DNA of 64,000 bases. It comes from Tolypeutes matacus. Taxonomy: Eukaryota; Chordata; Mammalia; Cingulata; Chlamyphoridae. The translations under genes were made by a program, and so were the position numbers. Every line of letters begins with the position of its first letter. Position 1 is the stretch's first letter. The notes under the pieces were generated by a model. That model was not told the origin of the DNA and did no database searches. It saw nothing but the letters and a program-made list of their open reading frames with translations. Shown here piece after piece: positions 8,742-20,449 of this stretch. The stretch lies in assembly GCA_026826555.1 (NCBI GenBank), contig JAKSZT010037198.1, forward strand, positions 5,561,514 through 5,625,513. Direction: 5' to 3'.

Positions 8742-11214
8742 CTAATCATAAGCCATAAGATGGAAGCAAGAGAACCTTGAACTAAGTTAATTTTGAGTTC
8801 TGTAGGTCTCTTGCCCTCTTTCTCAGTTGCTACTAATGTCTCCTAGGCTGGGTTCTTGCCTGGATACATCTTAAATTGGGATGCAGTTTCCCAGTTTATT
8901 CCTTACCCTTCAGATACTGAAACAAGTTTGTGAGCTATTTTTATAGTTAGCATTAAAATTATTAAATAGAAAAATATGCCAAAAAGTTCATCTGTTCCTT
9001 TCCATGTCCCTCACCTTATATGAAAAGTTAGTTTCTGTGCTCTACTTAAAACATCAAATCCCTGATGGCAAGATCTGTATAACAACAACAGTCACACAAT
9101 TACTAGAAATCTTCAGAAATACCAGGAGTAAATGTCCTTGATTTTTATGGAAATGTGTTTGGGGCTGTTCTGTTTCCTTCAAGCCCCTTTTCTGACACAT
9201 CCCATGATTCTGACCTGGAGGTGAGCACTAGCTACAAAGCCCCCAGGTTTCTTTATTCTGGACATGCGGCCCCCAGGATTCCTGGTGTCCCCTTAAGTGA
9301 GGAGCTTCCACACTCTGCCCTTCTGTTGGAAAGTCCTGTAAGAGTAAGGAACAAGAGATGCTAAATCATTTGTATTATTTACATTTCAGGAGAAAACTCC
9401 CAAATGGTATCTCTGATCTCAAGTTCCTTCTGTATTACCAAAGAAAAATTCAACCAGGTCATCCCCTGAATAAAGAGGCCTATGGATAAGTCTATAACAG
9501 CACTTAAATATACTGAGAAGCCTACACGAACAAATGTCTCATGTCAGAAACTGAGAACTTAAATTTCAGGCTTGGGACCCCCACACCTTCTAGGGAGAAT
9601 ATCAGTAAGTTTTCTTCTCCATTTTATGTGGAAATGCTAATTTTAATTGCACCAGTATGGGCATTCTATATGATTATTATATACATAGACATGTAGAAGT
9701 GTGAAGTTAGTAATGTTATAGTCAGTTTAAACATGAAAGCCAAAAATCACTGCAGTTCTCAGAAGTTCTCTGAGAGGATTATGATAGCTGCCTATATCAG
9801 CTGACTAAAGGGCGCCTGAGTTAGGGGAAAGCAGTAAAAGGAGAAGATAAAAGTGAGGGGGGTAAGCAATCTCAGATTTGTGAGATCTCCTCAGCTCTTC
9901 TCAGGAGACTGTTGATGGATTAGAATATTTACAGAAGCGGATTCTCCCACTGCTGTAAGTGTACCTGAGAGTTAATTTAATAACTGTTATTTGAAGGGAT
10001 AGAACACACTGCTGCTTATGATGGCTGTGATAGCTTGAAGGGATTATATAACCTGCAAATCTGATTGCTTCAATCCTGTGCTTAAAATCCTCTAATGGAT
10101 TCTAGTGCCAATAGCATAAATCACTTACCATTCGTTTCCTCATCTCATTCCTTAATTTTTTCCACAGTTATTCATTGGGTAACAGATCCTGTGCTAGGTG
10201 CTGGAGATACAGCAGTAAAGAAAACAGACAAGGGAATCCCTTGGAGCTTATATCTTGTGGTAGAGACAGACAACAAAGAAATAATTTTAATGGAGATAAT
10301 ATATTGACACTAAACTAATATGTTTTTTTCCACTGACATTCAAACCTCACTTCTGTTTCCAAAATCCAATCATGTTCTTCTGCAGTCAATATGATTCCCA
10401 CCTAAGGAAGGAACATATAAGCGAGGGAAAACTCCCTTTAAGAAGAAGACAAAATAAAAGGATGATTCTTTTGTTGTGAGTGGTGGTACAGAGGTGGGAG
10501 GATATGATAGAAATGTTCAGATAGGTTGAAGGGTGACCTGAGACCCTTTGTGCTTGGCAGCAGGCTACAAACCTAGGAGAAGCTCTGTGTTTTACATAGG
10601 AGAGTGAGTGGGCAATAGCACAGCATCCATGAAAGCATGCATCTAGGTAGAACTCCCAAAATAATGCTGCTGGTTTCCAATGGTATGTGTCTGGAATGCA
10701 GATATCCAAAAGTTCCTGGGTAGTACTAAAGTGCTGAGAGGCCAGTAAGGGTCCCCTGGACAACTAAGATGAGGCAGTAGTGGCGGATGGTGCTCCCAGA
10801 GTCCTGTTGGAAGTGTTTGTCCAGCCCAAGTAGATTCCAGAAAGTCATAGGCTGATGGACAGGGATGGTTTAGAGATAAGCAGGATGAGACAGTTCATTC
10901 AACTGCAGTCCTGCAGAAAAAGACAACACCATGGACCAGCTCTATCTCCATGTTCTCAGGGAGGACCAGTAAACTTTCCCTTATACCAGGATACTGTGTT
11001 TGAGAAGGAGAGGGAAGGAAAGAACATTTCCATGAAGGCTGAACTTTCAATTGATTTAATGCTAACTAGACTGTTACACAAGAAAAGATCAAGGGGCAAA
11101 GGAAAGAATGAAAAGATAAGGCTGGACTGATAGGAAGGGTTTAACTCAAGTCTTTTTTTTGTCACAAAGGAGAAACATATTTGTTGATTATTAATGTTTT
11201 AAAATTTAAATTTT
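8742..11214. other. No gene; unique sequence with faint ancient repeats
   Basis: No coding sequence is supported. 10040-10105 resembles an L2 fragment (CTGTGCTTAAAATCCTCTAATGG). 10165-10300 resembles the same unclassified ancient repeat as 3955-4110 (CTGTGCTAGGTGCTGGAGATACAGCAGTAAAGAAAACAGAC). The remainder shows nothing I recognise. Confidence 0.45.
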
Positions 11215-11800
11215 ATGATGTCACACCCCTGCTTAAAATCCTTAATTTTCCTTTGCCCTTAGAATTAGTCCTAAATCCTTAATAGGATCTTAAAGCCTCC
11301 ATGATGTGTGGTCCTGCCTCCCTCTCTAATACCGCTTCATTCTATTCCCACTACTAATAATGAGCTAACAGTCATCAAACAATTAATCTTCCCACAGATA
11401 TCCTGTGAAGTAAGTACTTTTATTATCCCGACTTTATGATGAAGAAACCAAGGCCTAGAGAGGTTATGTAACTTGTTCAAGGTTATACAACAAGTAAGGG
11501 ACAGAACTGGGACTCAACACCATACCGTTTAATTCCAGAGCCTGAGCTCTTTTTCACCACCCTGTACTGCCTGTTTCAGTCCCTCATAGTGCAAGCTCTT
11601 TCCCACTTCAGTGCCTTTATATACATTATTCCCTCTATCTAGAATGCTCTTTGACCTGTTCTTCCCTAATCAACTTCCTCTGCAGGTCTCAGTCTAAATG
11701 CCACTTCCTCTAATAAGCTTTCCCCAAGGTTAGGGTAGGTTTCACTGTTATACACTGTCAGAATGCCCTACTTTTTCCTAAGCAGCACTTTGTAATTTAT
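11215..11800 (+). mobile_element. L2 3' region split by a MIR
   Basis: 11215-11340 (CACACCCCTGCTTAAAATCC..., GGTCCTGCCTCCCTCTC) and 11570-11800 (CCTTTATATACATTATTCCCTCTATCTAGAATGCTCT, CACTTCCTCTAATAAGCTTTCCC) are consecutive parts of the L2 region just upstream of its 3' end. They are separated by a MIR. Diverged and non-coding. Confidence 0.8.
11345..11568 (+). mobile_element. MIR SINE
   Basis: The text runs from ACTAATAATGAGCTAACAG through the MIR core-like blocks AGGCCTAGAGAGGTTATGTAACTTG, TTCAAGGTTATACAAC and GACAGAACTGGGACTC. Read on this strand it is the reverse of the usual MIR consensus or a MIR3-like form; orientation is not certain. It interrupts the L2 around it. Confidence 0.8.
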
Positions 11801-12697
11801 AGTGATAATATAGTACTGGTGGGAGGTGGGGTCAAAATGTATATACTCTAGCACATGCATTTTTTAAATAAAATTTTATTGAAGTATATCATTCATATAT
11901 GAACATGCATAAACAATTAATGTACAGTAAAATTTGTGAATTTAGAAAACAAACGTGTATCATCACACAGGGCTCCCATACATCTCCCCACCACCAATAC
12001 CTTGCACGCTTGTGAACATCGTTAAGATATTACTACTAACTAGAGCCCATAACATTTGGTGTATTTATTCTCCAACCCACCCATTAACACCCTATATTAG
12101 GATTATATATTTGTTATCATTCAGGAGAAAACATTCTCATATTTGTCCTGTTAACCACAGTCCATCATCTACCACTGGATTCCCTGTGTTATACAGTCCC
12201 ATACTTTGTACAATTTATTCAAAGTGTACATTGAGTGGCTCTCATTTTCATCACAGAGTTGTGCTGTCATCACCTCAGTTTTAGAGTGTTTTCATTACTT
12301 CAAAAGGAAGAATCCCATACCCCTTTATACTACCTATTGTTGTCCCTTATATTGAAAAACTATCTTCTTGCCATTGCTGCAAAATATTAAAATATTACTG
12401 TTAACTATTGTCCATAAGTTAATATTAGTTGTAATTTTCCCATGTATCACCATATTCTTAGCACTTTGTAAAAGAAGAGCATTCTTATGTTTATCTACTC
12501 ACCACAATCTTCATCCACCACTGAAACCACTATGTTATACATACCCTAGAGTATCTCTAGTTTCCTTTCAATTGACATTTCCACCCGCTACCCCTTTCAG
12601 CCACAATCACATTTATAAATTAGCAGTGTTAGTTATACTCATTATAATGTGTTATTCTCAACTCTTCATTTCCACACTTTTACAATTAACATTATTA

Positions 12698-14577
12698 TTA
12701 TTATTTTTTTATTATGGGTAAAAATCAAAATTCTCACAATACATACAAACATTTGCAAAATGATATATAAATATATATGCATATATGTGTATTTGCTTAC
12801 AAAAATGTTATTTATATATATATATATACATATATTTTAAGAGGTGCTTAGATTACCCAAAATATTACACGGAACCCACTGGGATTCCCATGTTGCCCAC
12901 CTCCCACACCTCCCACCACATCCCACACAAACATCTCCCACAGTGTGGCCCATCACCCTCAATGAACTTACACATCCTGGAGCCTTGCCACCAACCATAG
13001 ACCACAGTTCATGTGGTCTGTAGACCACACTCTCTCCCACTCAGTTCTGAGTGGTGTGTGCTGATTTAAAATGGCCTACATCCGTTGCCACAACAGTACT
13101 CAGGACAACCTCCAACTCCCAAAGAAGCCCCTGTATTTCAACTGCTCATCCCCTCCCTACCCCAAAAGTGTCAAGTGGCCACTGGCTCCACCTCATTGTT
13201 TTAATTTCTTGCATTGCTAGAATCACCATATGTGAACAAGAGAATACCATCAAGTCCACTCTAGTCCATAGTTCTTCCCCCAATCCTGAGGGGACTGGGA
13301 TGGTGATGTCCACTCCAACTCCAAGTGAGAGAGGGCTTATATCCCATGGATATGGTGGGTGGGATGATCCTGCCTGCAGATGCAGGCCCTCTCCATTCCC
13401 TGGGATGGCCACTGCCCATCGTTGTCTCCTCACCAGGTGACATGGATGAGTCCATTGAGCTGTAGGGTAGGAGTTGCAGCTCCACCTAGATTTCATGCAC
13501 ACCTGGCACATAGGTAGGCGGGAGGCTCCAGTCTCTGGAAGTANNNNNNNNNNNNNNNNNNNNNNNNNNNNNNNNNNNNNNNNNNNNNNNNNNNNNNNNN
13601 NNNNNNNNNNNNNNNNNNNNNNNNNNNNNNNNNNNNNNNNNNNNNNNNNNNNNNNNNNNNNNNNNNNNNNNNNNNNNNNNNNNNNNNNNNNNNNNNNNNN
13701 NNNNNNNNNNNNNNNNNNNNNNNNNNNNNNNNNNNNNNNNNNNNNNNNNNNNNNNNNNNNNNNNNNNNNNNNNNNNNNNNNNNNNNNNNNNNNNNNNNNN
13801 NNNNNNNNNNNNNNNNNNNNNNNNNNNNNNNNNNNNNNNNNNNNNNNNNNNNNNNNNNNNNNNNNNNNNNNNNNNNNNNNNNNNNNNNNNNNNNNNNNNN
13901 NNNNNNNNNNNNNNNNNNNNNNNNNNNNNNNNNNNNNNNNNNNCTTAGAGGTGCAGAAGTTTTTAATTTTGAGGAGATCCCATTTATCAATTTTTTCTCT
14001 TGCTGCTCGTGCTTTGGCTGTGAAGTTCATGAAACCATTTCCTATTACAAGGTCCTGTAGATGCTTCCCTACATTATCTTCCCAGGTTTTTTGGTTTTGG
14101 CTCTTATATTTAGATCTTTGATCCATCTTGAGTTGATTTTTGTATAAGGTGTGAGATGGTATTCTTCTCTCATTCTTTTGGATATGGATATCCAGTTCTC
14201 CAAGCACCACTTGTTAAAGAGGCCACTCTCTCCCAACTGAGTGGGTTTCATGGCCTTGTCAAATATCAGATGACTGTATATGCAAGGATCTATATCAGAA
14301 CTCTCAATCCGGTTCCATTGGTCAGTAGGTCTATCTTTGTGCCATTACCACGCAGTTTTGATCACTGTAGCTTTGTAGTATGTTTTAAAGTCAGGTAATG
14401 TGATACCTCCAACTTCATTTTTCTTTTTCAATATATCTTTGGCAATTCGGGGCCTCTTGCCTCTCCAAATATATTTTGTGGTTAGTTTTTCCAGTTCCTT
14501 AAAAAATATAGTGTTGACTTTTATTGGGATTGCATTAAATCTGTAGATTAGTTTGGGTAGGATAGACATCTTGATGA
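12698..14577 (-). mobile_element. Nested 5'-truncated L1 with long G-rich 3'UTR
   Basis: The insertion is bounded by the 18-bp TSD TTACAATTAACATTATTA at 12680-12697 and 14578-14595. On the minus strand, 14577-13944 encodes ORF2 sequence ([49 protein letters not shown]). 13543-12698 is a 3' UTR rich in GGGAGGTG-type purine blocks, with an AT-rich terminus. An assembly gap covers the join. The same 3' UTR type recurs at 5783-5956 and 50361-51126. Confidence 0.9.
13544..13943. other. Assembly gap, 400 N
   Basis: Exactly 400 undetermined bases. By comparison with L1-B, it should contain the ORF2 C-terminus of the nested L1, where about 780 bp would be expected before the stop codon. The gap size may therefore be a placeholder, or the copy may be internally deleted. 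Confidence 0.95.
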
Positions 14578-15526
14578 TTACAATTAACATTATTAATAAT
14601 GCTACATACATTAAGCATCATCTCCCATTCTCAACTCACCTTCTATTTCTTAGTAACTTATACTCTAGAGTTTACCTCCATGAGTTTACTTGTATTTAGT
14701 TCATATTAGTGAGACCATACATTATTTGTCTTTTTGTGTCTGGCTTATTTCACTCAACATAATATCCTCTAGGTTCATCCATGTTGTTGTATGCATCCTT
14801 ATTTCATTTCTTCTTACAGTTGAATAATATTCCATTGTGTGTATATACCACATTTTGTTTATCCATTCATTGGTTGATGGATACTTGGGCTGGTTCCATA
14901 TTTTAGCAGTTGTGAATATTGCTATGAACATTGGTGTGCAAATGTCAGTTTGCCTCTTTGCTTTCAGTTCTTCTGAATATACTCCTAGTAACAGGATTGC
15001 TGGGTCATATGGCAATTCTATATTCAGCTTTTTGAGGTACTGCCAGACTATCTTCCACAGAGGCTGCACCATTCTACATTCCCACCAACAGTAGAGGAGT
15101 ATTCCTGTTTCTCCATATCCCCTCTAGCATTTGTAATTCTCTCTCTCTCTCTCTTTTTTAAATAATGGCCATTCCATAATGGGATCTCATTGTAGTTTTG
15201 ATCTGTATTTCCCTAAGAGCTAGTGATGTTAAGCAATTTTTCATGTGCTTTTTGGCCATTCATGTTGCCTCTTTGGAGAAATGTCTATTCAAGTCTTTTT
15301 CCCATTTTTAAATTGGGTTTCTTGTCTTTTTATTATTGAGTTGTATGATCACTTTATATAATATGGACACAAACCCTTATCAGATATGTGGTTTCCAAAT
15401 ATTTTCTCTTATTGAGTAGGCTGCCATTTTACTTTCTTGACAAAGTCTTCTGAAGAATAAAAGTGTTTAATTTTGAGGAGGTCCCATTTATCTATTTTTT
15501 ATTTTGTTGCTAGTAGCACATGCATT

Positions 15527-15707
15527 ATTTTTTTTTTAAGATTTTATTTATTTATTCATTTATCCCCCCCTTGCTGCTTGTGCTTGCTGGGTCAGCTAAC
15601 CACGCCGTGCAGGCGGGCTTGCCTTCACCAAGAGGTCCCGGGAACCGAACCCAGGGCCTCCCATATGGTAAATGGGAGCCCTACTGATTGAGCCACAGCC
15701 GCCTCCC
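15527..15707 (-). mobile_element. DAS-SINE, minus strand, reusing an L1 target site
   Basis: A T-rich tail (TTTTTTTTTAAGATTTTATT), GTGCTTGCTGGGTCAGC body and tRNA-like head are typical of the ~180-bp DAS-SINE class seen also at 30375, 34743, 47989 and 53006. Its TSD TAGCACATGCATT (15514-15526, 15708-15720) is the same word as the TSD of the L1 it abuts. Confidence 0.93.
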
Positions 15708-15720
15708 TAGCACATGCATT

Positions 15721-16019
15721 TTTAAACTGATCTAGTCTTACTTTCCAGTCCCTGTTCCCTTATTGGTATTTCTGACTTTTGTTTTGGTTAAACAGCATTA
15801 GGAAAGTCCTTGTACATATAAGTGTTGTAAATGGTAATTTATTTTTATCTACTGGTCTTGGCAATCTCATGATTTTCTTCAGTTAAATAGAGATGTCAAG
15901 GGAAAAGCTTTATTTCAATTTTTGTACAAATTCATAATTTGGTAGTTTCCAATGTGTTAAAAATTTATAGAGGGCTCATTAGAGAGTATGCACTATTGTG
16001 TATTCACTTTTAAAAAAAG
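15721..16019. other. No gene seen
   Basis: A/T-rich sequence between a SINE and the ERV env remnant. It may include degraded retroviral sequence, but nothing is recognisable. Confidence 0.4.
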
Positions 16020-16890
16020 TTAATATGATGGGGTGAAAGTGGCACATTACCTGTGTGATCTACCTCCCTAAACCCTTAACTACAGTTTACACATGAGAAA
16101 AACAGCAGACAAATTCCAGTAGAGGGGCATCATACAATATACCTGACCAGTACTTCTCAAAACTGTCAAGGTTACCCAAATATAAACCCATTGCTTAGTA
16201 CTGCCATATCTGCACTCTTAGCAGTTAAGCAAGCAAGACTGGAAACAAAATGTAACAAATAGAACTTTTACCACTAGCTTGAATCCAAAATTAAGAATAC
16301 ATTTTCTTTATGGAAACTCTGCTTATCTGTCCCTTCCACTGTATTGGAAAGGACTTTGTAGTCTTAGATATGTTTTCCCTGCAGTAGTCACAATAAATGA
16401 TAACACCACCTTACCTTTCCCTCAAACAACACAATTTAGCCCCAGAACAAAGAGAGCAATCCCATTAATCCCTGTATTTATCTTCCTGAGAATCACAGCA
16501 TCCACTGGAATGGCGCTGCAACTTTGTACCTAGCTACTGATCTCTCCAAGGAAGTGGAAGCAAGTATAACTCAGATAACAAACAGTATCCTAACAGTGCA
16601 AAAATTGCAGTAGTGCTGCAAAACTGCCGAGCACTTGATTGGCTGACAGCGGCACAAGGAGGAGCATGTTTATTCCTCAAAGAAGAGTGTTGTTACTATG
16701 TAAATGAATCAAGCAAAGTCCTTGAGAGCACTGAAGAGTTAAAGAACAACGCCAATGACTTCATGACACGGGAAAGTAATTTTTCTTTTTTGAACCCATC
16801 TAGCCTTACCAAGTGGCTGCTCCCCTACATAAAACCAAGCGTGCGCAAGCGTGATTTCCTGAATGTACTAGTCATACAATTATATAACTA
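16020..16890 (+). pseudogene. Class I ERV env remnant (SU end and TM)
   Basis: The frame at 16279-16533 shows a surface-subunit C-terminus followed by an R-x-K-R furin-type cleavage site (near 16450) and a hydrophobic fusion-peptide-like start. After a frameshift, the frame at 16613-16891 carries the transmembrane-subunit landmark region: LQN.RALD.LTA..GG followed by a C-X6-CC motif. This arrangement is typical of gammaretrovirus-like envelopes. The protein is broken by stops upstream of 16279, by a frameshift between 16533 and 16613, and by loss of the membrane anchor after about 16860. No gag or pol is visible nearby. Confidence 0.85.
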
Positions 16891-17135
16891 GTTATGTATG
16901 ATCATCCATATGCATAAAAGCTAATGCATAATCAAAGCAAATGCTAAGTAGTAACTTAGGTATTTAAGCAAGAATAACACTGCAGCATGGGGAGTGGGGT
17001 CTGAGTCACTTTGGACTGACTTTGGCTCCTTACCCCTGCAGATGTAATAAATGTGAGTTTGCCCAACTCTTGTGTTGAAGTTTTCTTTATGCCGTCTCTG
17101 GTCATCCATAAAGGCCCTGTCTTGAGGCCTAACAA
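16870..17135 (+). repeat. Partial ERV LTR downstream of env
   Basis: After the env remnant lies a TATA-like GGTATTTAAGC (16961), an AATAAA at 17047 followed by TGTGAGTTTGCCC, and a U5-like stretch (TTGTGTTGAAGTTTTCTTTATGCC) ending GGCCTAACA. This is the R-U5 layout of a class I ERV 3' LTR. The U3 start is uncertain. It ends directly against L1 ORF2 sequence. Confidence 0.65.
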
Positions 17136-20100
17136 TATGATTTAAAGTCTGGAAGTGAGAGTCCTCTAAGTTCACTTTTCCTTTTTAAGATGTTTCTGGC
17201 TATTCGGGGCCTCTTACCCTTCCAGATAAATTTGATAATTGTGTTTTCCATTTGTTTAAAAAATGCTGGTAGAATTTTTATTGGGATTGCATTGAAACTG
17301 TATATCAATTTGGGTAGAATTGACATCTTAATGATATTTAGTCTTCCAATCCATGAGCTTTGAATGTTCTTCCAATTTTTTAGGTCTTTTTAAAAATTTC
17401 TTTTAGCAATGCATTATAGTTTTCTGAATACAAATGCTTTACATCCTTGGTTAAGTTTATTCCTAAATATTTGATTCTTTTAGTTGCTATTGTGAATGGA
17501 ATTTTTTTCCCGAATTCCCCCTCAGATTGCACAGTACACTACTGATTTTTGCTTATTGATCTTGTATCCTGACACTTTACTGAAATCATTTATTAGCTCT
17601 AGCAGCTTTTTTGTAGATTTTTCAGGACTTTCTAGATATAGGATCATATCATCTGCGAATAGTGAAAGTTTTACTTCTTCCTTTCTGGTTTGGATGTCTT
17701 TTATTTATTTTTCTTGACTGATTGCTCTAGCTAGAACCTCTAGCATTATACTGAACAATAGTGATGACAATGGGCATCCTTGTCTTGTCCTTAATCTCAG
17801 TGGGAAAGCTTTCAATCTTTCACCATTGAGTTCAATGTTAGCTGTGGGTTTTTCGTAAATGGCCTTTATCATGTTGAGAAAGCTTCCTTCAATTCCTGTC
17901 TTTTGTATTTTTTTCAAGAAAGGATGCTGTATTTTGTCAAATGCCTTTTCTGCATCAATCGATAAGATCATGTGGTTTTTCTTCTCTGATTTATTAATGT
18001 GGTGTATTTTGCTGATTGATTTTCTTGTGTTGAACTACCTTTGCAATGCCTGGTATAAAACCCACTTGATCATGATGAATAATTCTTTTAATGTGTTGTT
18101 GGATTTTATTAGCAAGTATCTTATTGAGGATTTTTGCATCTGTATTCATTAGAGAAATGGGTCTGCAATTTTCTTTTTTCATAATATCTTTATCTGGCTT
18201 TGGCATTAGGGTGATATTGGCTTCATAGAATGAGTTTGGTAGCATTCCTTCTTGTTCGATTTTTGGAAGTGCTTGAGTAAGATTGGTATTAAATCTTCTT
18301 TGAATGCTTGATAGAACTGACCTGTGAAACCATCTGGTCCTGGGCTTTTCATTTTGAGGAGCTGTTTGATGACTGTTTCAATCTCTTTGCTTGTAATTGG
18401 TTTGTTGAGGTCTTCTATTTCTTCTAGGGTCAGTGTAGGTTGTTTGTACATTTCTAGGAATTTTTCTATTTCTTCTACATTGTCTAGTTTTTTGGCATAA
18501 AGTTGTTCATAGTATCCTCTTACGATCTCTCTTATTTCTGTGGGGTCAGTAGTAATGTTCCTGTTTTCATTTTTTATTTCATTTATTTGCGTCTTCTCTC
18601 TTTTTTTCTTAGTCTAGCTAAGGGTTTGTCAATTTTGTCAATCGTCTCGAAGAACCAACTTTTGGTTTCATTAATTCTCTCTATTTTTTTTTTTTTTTCT
18701 CAATTTCATTTATTTCTGCCCTGATCTTATTTCAATCCTTGTTGTATTAGTCAGCCAAAGGGGTGCTGATGCAAAATACCAGAAATTGGTTGGCTTCTAT
18801 AAAGGGTATTTATTTTGGGGTAGAAGCTTACAGTTACAAGGCCATAAAGCATAAGTTACTTCCCTCACCAAACTCTATGACTCTTCTGGCTTCCTGGGTT
18901 CCTCCCTTCCTGGGGCTTGATTCTTTCCAGGTTCAGCTGCTTGTTCTCTCTACAAGGCTAGTTGTGAACTGTCAGGCAAATGGTTCATCTCTTTTCCTGG
19001 GGCCTTCTCTCCTTCCTCATGACCAAGCTCCTCTGTGTGCTTACTTCCCAGGTCTCTAGCTCAAAAACTCTAGCATAAACACTCCAATTCAAAACTCCAA
19101 CTAACTCTTCTGCTCTGCCATGTAGTTTTATCTGAGTCCCCGGCCATGGGGGCTCAACATCCTACTGATGTGGCCCAATCAAAGCCCTATTCATAACTTA
19201 ATCATGCCCAGAGGAACAGACCAGTTTTCAAGCATAATCAAATGTCTATTTTTTTAGAATTCATAACTATTTCAAACTGCCACACTTGTACTTGCTTTGG
19301 GATTGGTTTGCTGTTCTTTTTCTAGTTCCTCCAGCTGTGTAGTTAGGTCATTGATTTTAGCTCTTTCTTCTTTTTTAATATAAGCATTGAAGGCTATAAA
19401 TTTTCCTCTCAATACTGCCTTAACTGCATCCCATAGGTTGTGATATGTTCTATTCTCATTGTCATTCATCTTGAGACATTTATTGATTTCTCTTGATATT
19501 TCTTCTTTGACCCACTGATTATTTAAGACTGTGTTGTTTAATCTCCATATATATGTGAATTTTCCCTTTTTCTACCACTTGTTGATTTCCAACTTTATTC
19601 CATTATGCTCAGAAAAAGTGCTTTGTATAATTTTGATTTTGTGGAATTTATTGAAATCTGCTTTGTGAACCAACATATGGTCTATCCTGGAGCAAGATCC
19701 ATGAGCACTTGAAAATAATGTATATCCTGCTGTTTTGGGGTGCAATGTTCTGTATACGTCTATTAGGTCTAGTTCATTTATCATATTATTCAAGCTCTCT
19801 GTTTCTTTATTGAACCTCTGCCCAGATGTTATATCCAGTGCTGAGAGCAGTATATTGAAGTCTCCAGCTATTATTGTAGAAATGTCTATTTCTCCCTTCA
19901 GTTTTGCCAGTGTTTGCCTCATGTCTCTTGGGGCATCCTGGTTAGGTGCATTTACATTTATGATTGTTATTTCTTCCTGGTGAATCATCCATTTTATTAG
20001 TATGCAGTGTCCTTCCATGTTCCTAATAACAGTTTTTGCTTTTAAAGTCTATATCATCTGATATAAGTAGAGCTACCCCAGCTTTTTTTTTGGTTACTGC

Positions 20101-20330
20101 ACTCATGGAATATCTTTTTCCATCCTTTTACTTTCAGTTTATCGGTATCCTTGGTTCTAAGGTGAGTCTCTTACAAACAGCATATAAATGGCTTGTATTT
20201 TCTTATCCATTCCACCAGTCTCTGTCTTTTGATTGGGGAGTTTAATCTATTAAAATTCAATGTTATTACTGTAAAGGCAGTCCTTATTTCATCCATTTTG
20301 ATCTTTTGTTTTTATCTGTCATTTTATTTT
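17136..20330 (-). pseudogene. L1-C ORF2 remnant (endonuclease-RT)
   Basis: L1 ORF2p nicks DNA and primes reverse transcription. Here the endonuclease domain lies at about 20018-19572 (AGDFN, GSCSRIDHML; the usual SDH catalytic triplet reads SEH). The RT domain spans about 18451-17640 (KSPGPDGF near 18340, [12 protein letters not shown] near 17955, TRQGCPLS near 17790). Several frameshifts and stops and the inserted solo LTR break it. The C-terminal third is missing. Confidence 0.88.
18743..19284 (-). mobile_element. Solo LTR, MaLR-type, inserted in L1-C
   Basis: On the minus strand the 542-bp LTR starts TGTGGCAGTTTGAAATAG and ends TTTGGCTGACTAATACA. It is flanked by a perfect 5-bp TSD, CTTGT (18738-18742, 19285-19289), and the L1 text is continuous once it is removed. 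It is homologous to the LTR at 6007-6551. The solo state shows LTR-LTR recombination after insertion. Confidence 0.95.
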
Positions 20331-20449
20331 CACCATTCTTTAGACACTTTTAGTTTCTGATACTGATACAGTCATCATTTCCAGACTCTCTCCCAAGCCT
20401 CTCTCTCCTGTCTTTTCTTTTCAGGCTGTAACAATCCCTTTAGTATTTC

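Larger units (their letters stand above)
11867..15513 (-). mobile_element. 5'-truncated L1, host of a second L1
   Basis: On the minus strand this contains the end of ORF2 (14722-15513) and a long 3' UTR (14577 side continuing at 12679 down to 11867, ending near TTTTATTTAAAAAA). The TSD TAGCACATGCATT is at 11849-11861 and 15514-15526. The frame at 14722-15072 shows the L1 ORF2 C-terminus (LLLGVYS, NEWINKMWYIHTMEYYSTVRRNE). It is interrupted by another L1 at 12698-14577. Confidence 0.9.

Noticed and set aside
9155..9364. 69-aa frame in unique sequence
   Set aside because: No splice or codon evidence and no recognised domain. Length is within chance.
13146..14210. 354-aa open frame
   Set aside because: Most of it is the N gap, joined to unrelated frames of L1 ORF2 and 3' UTR.
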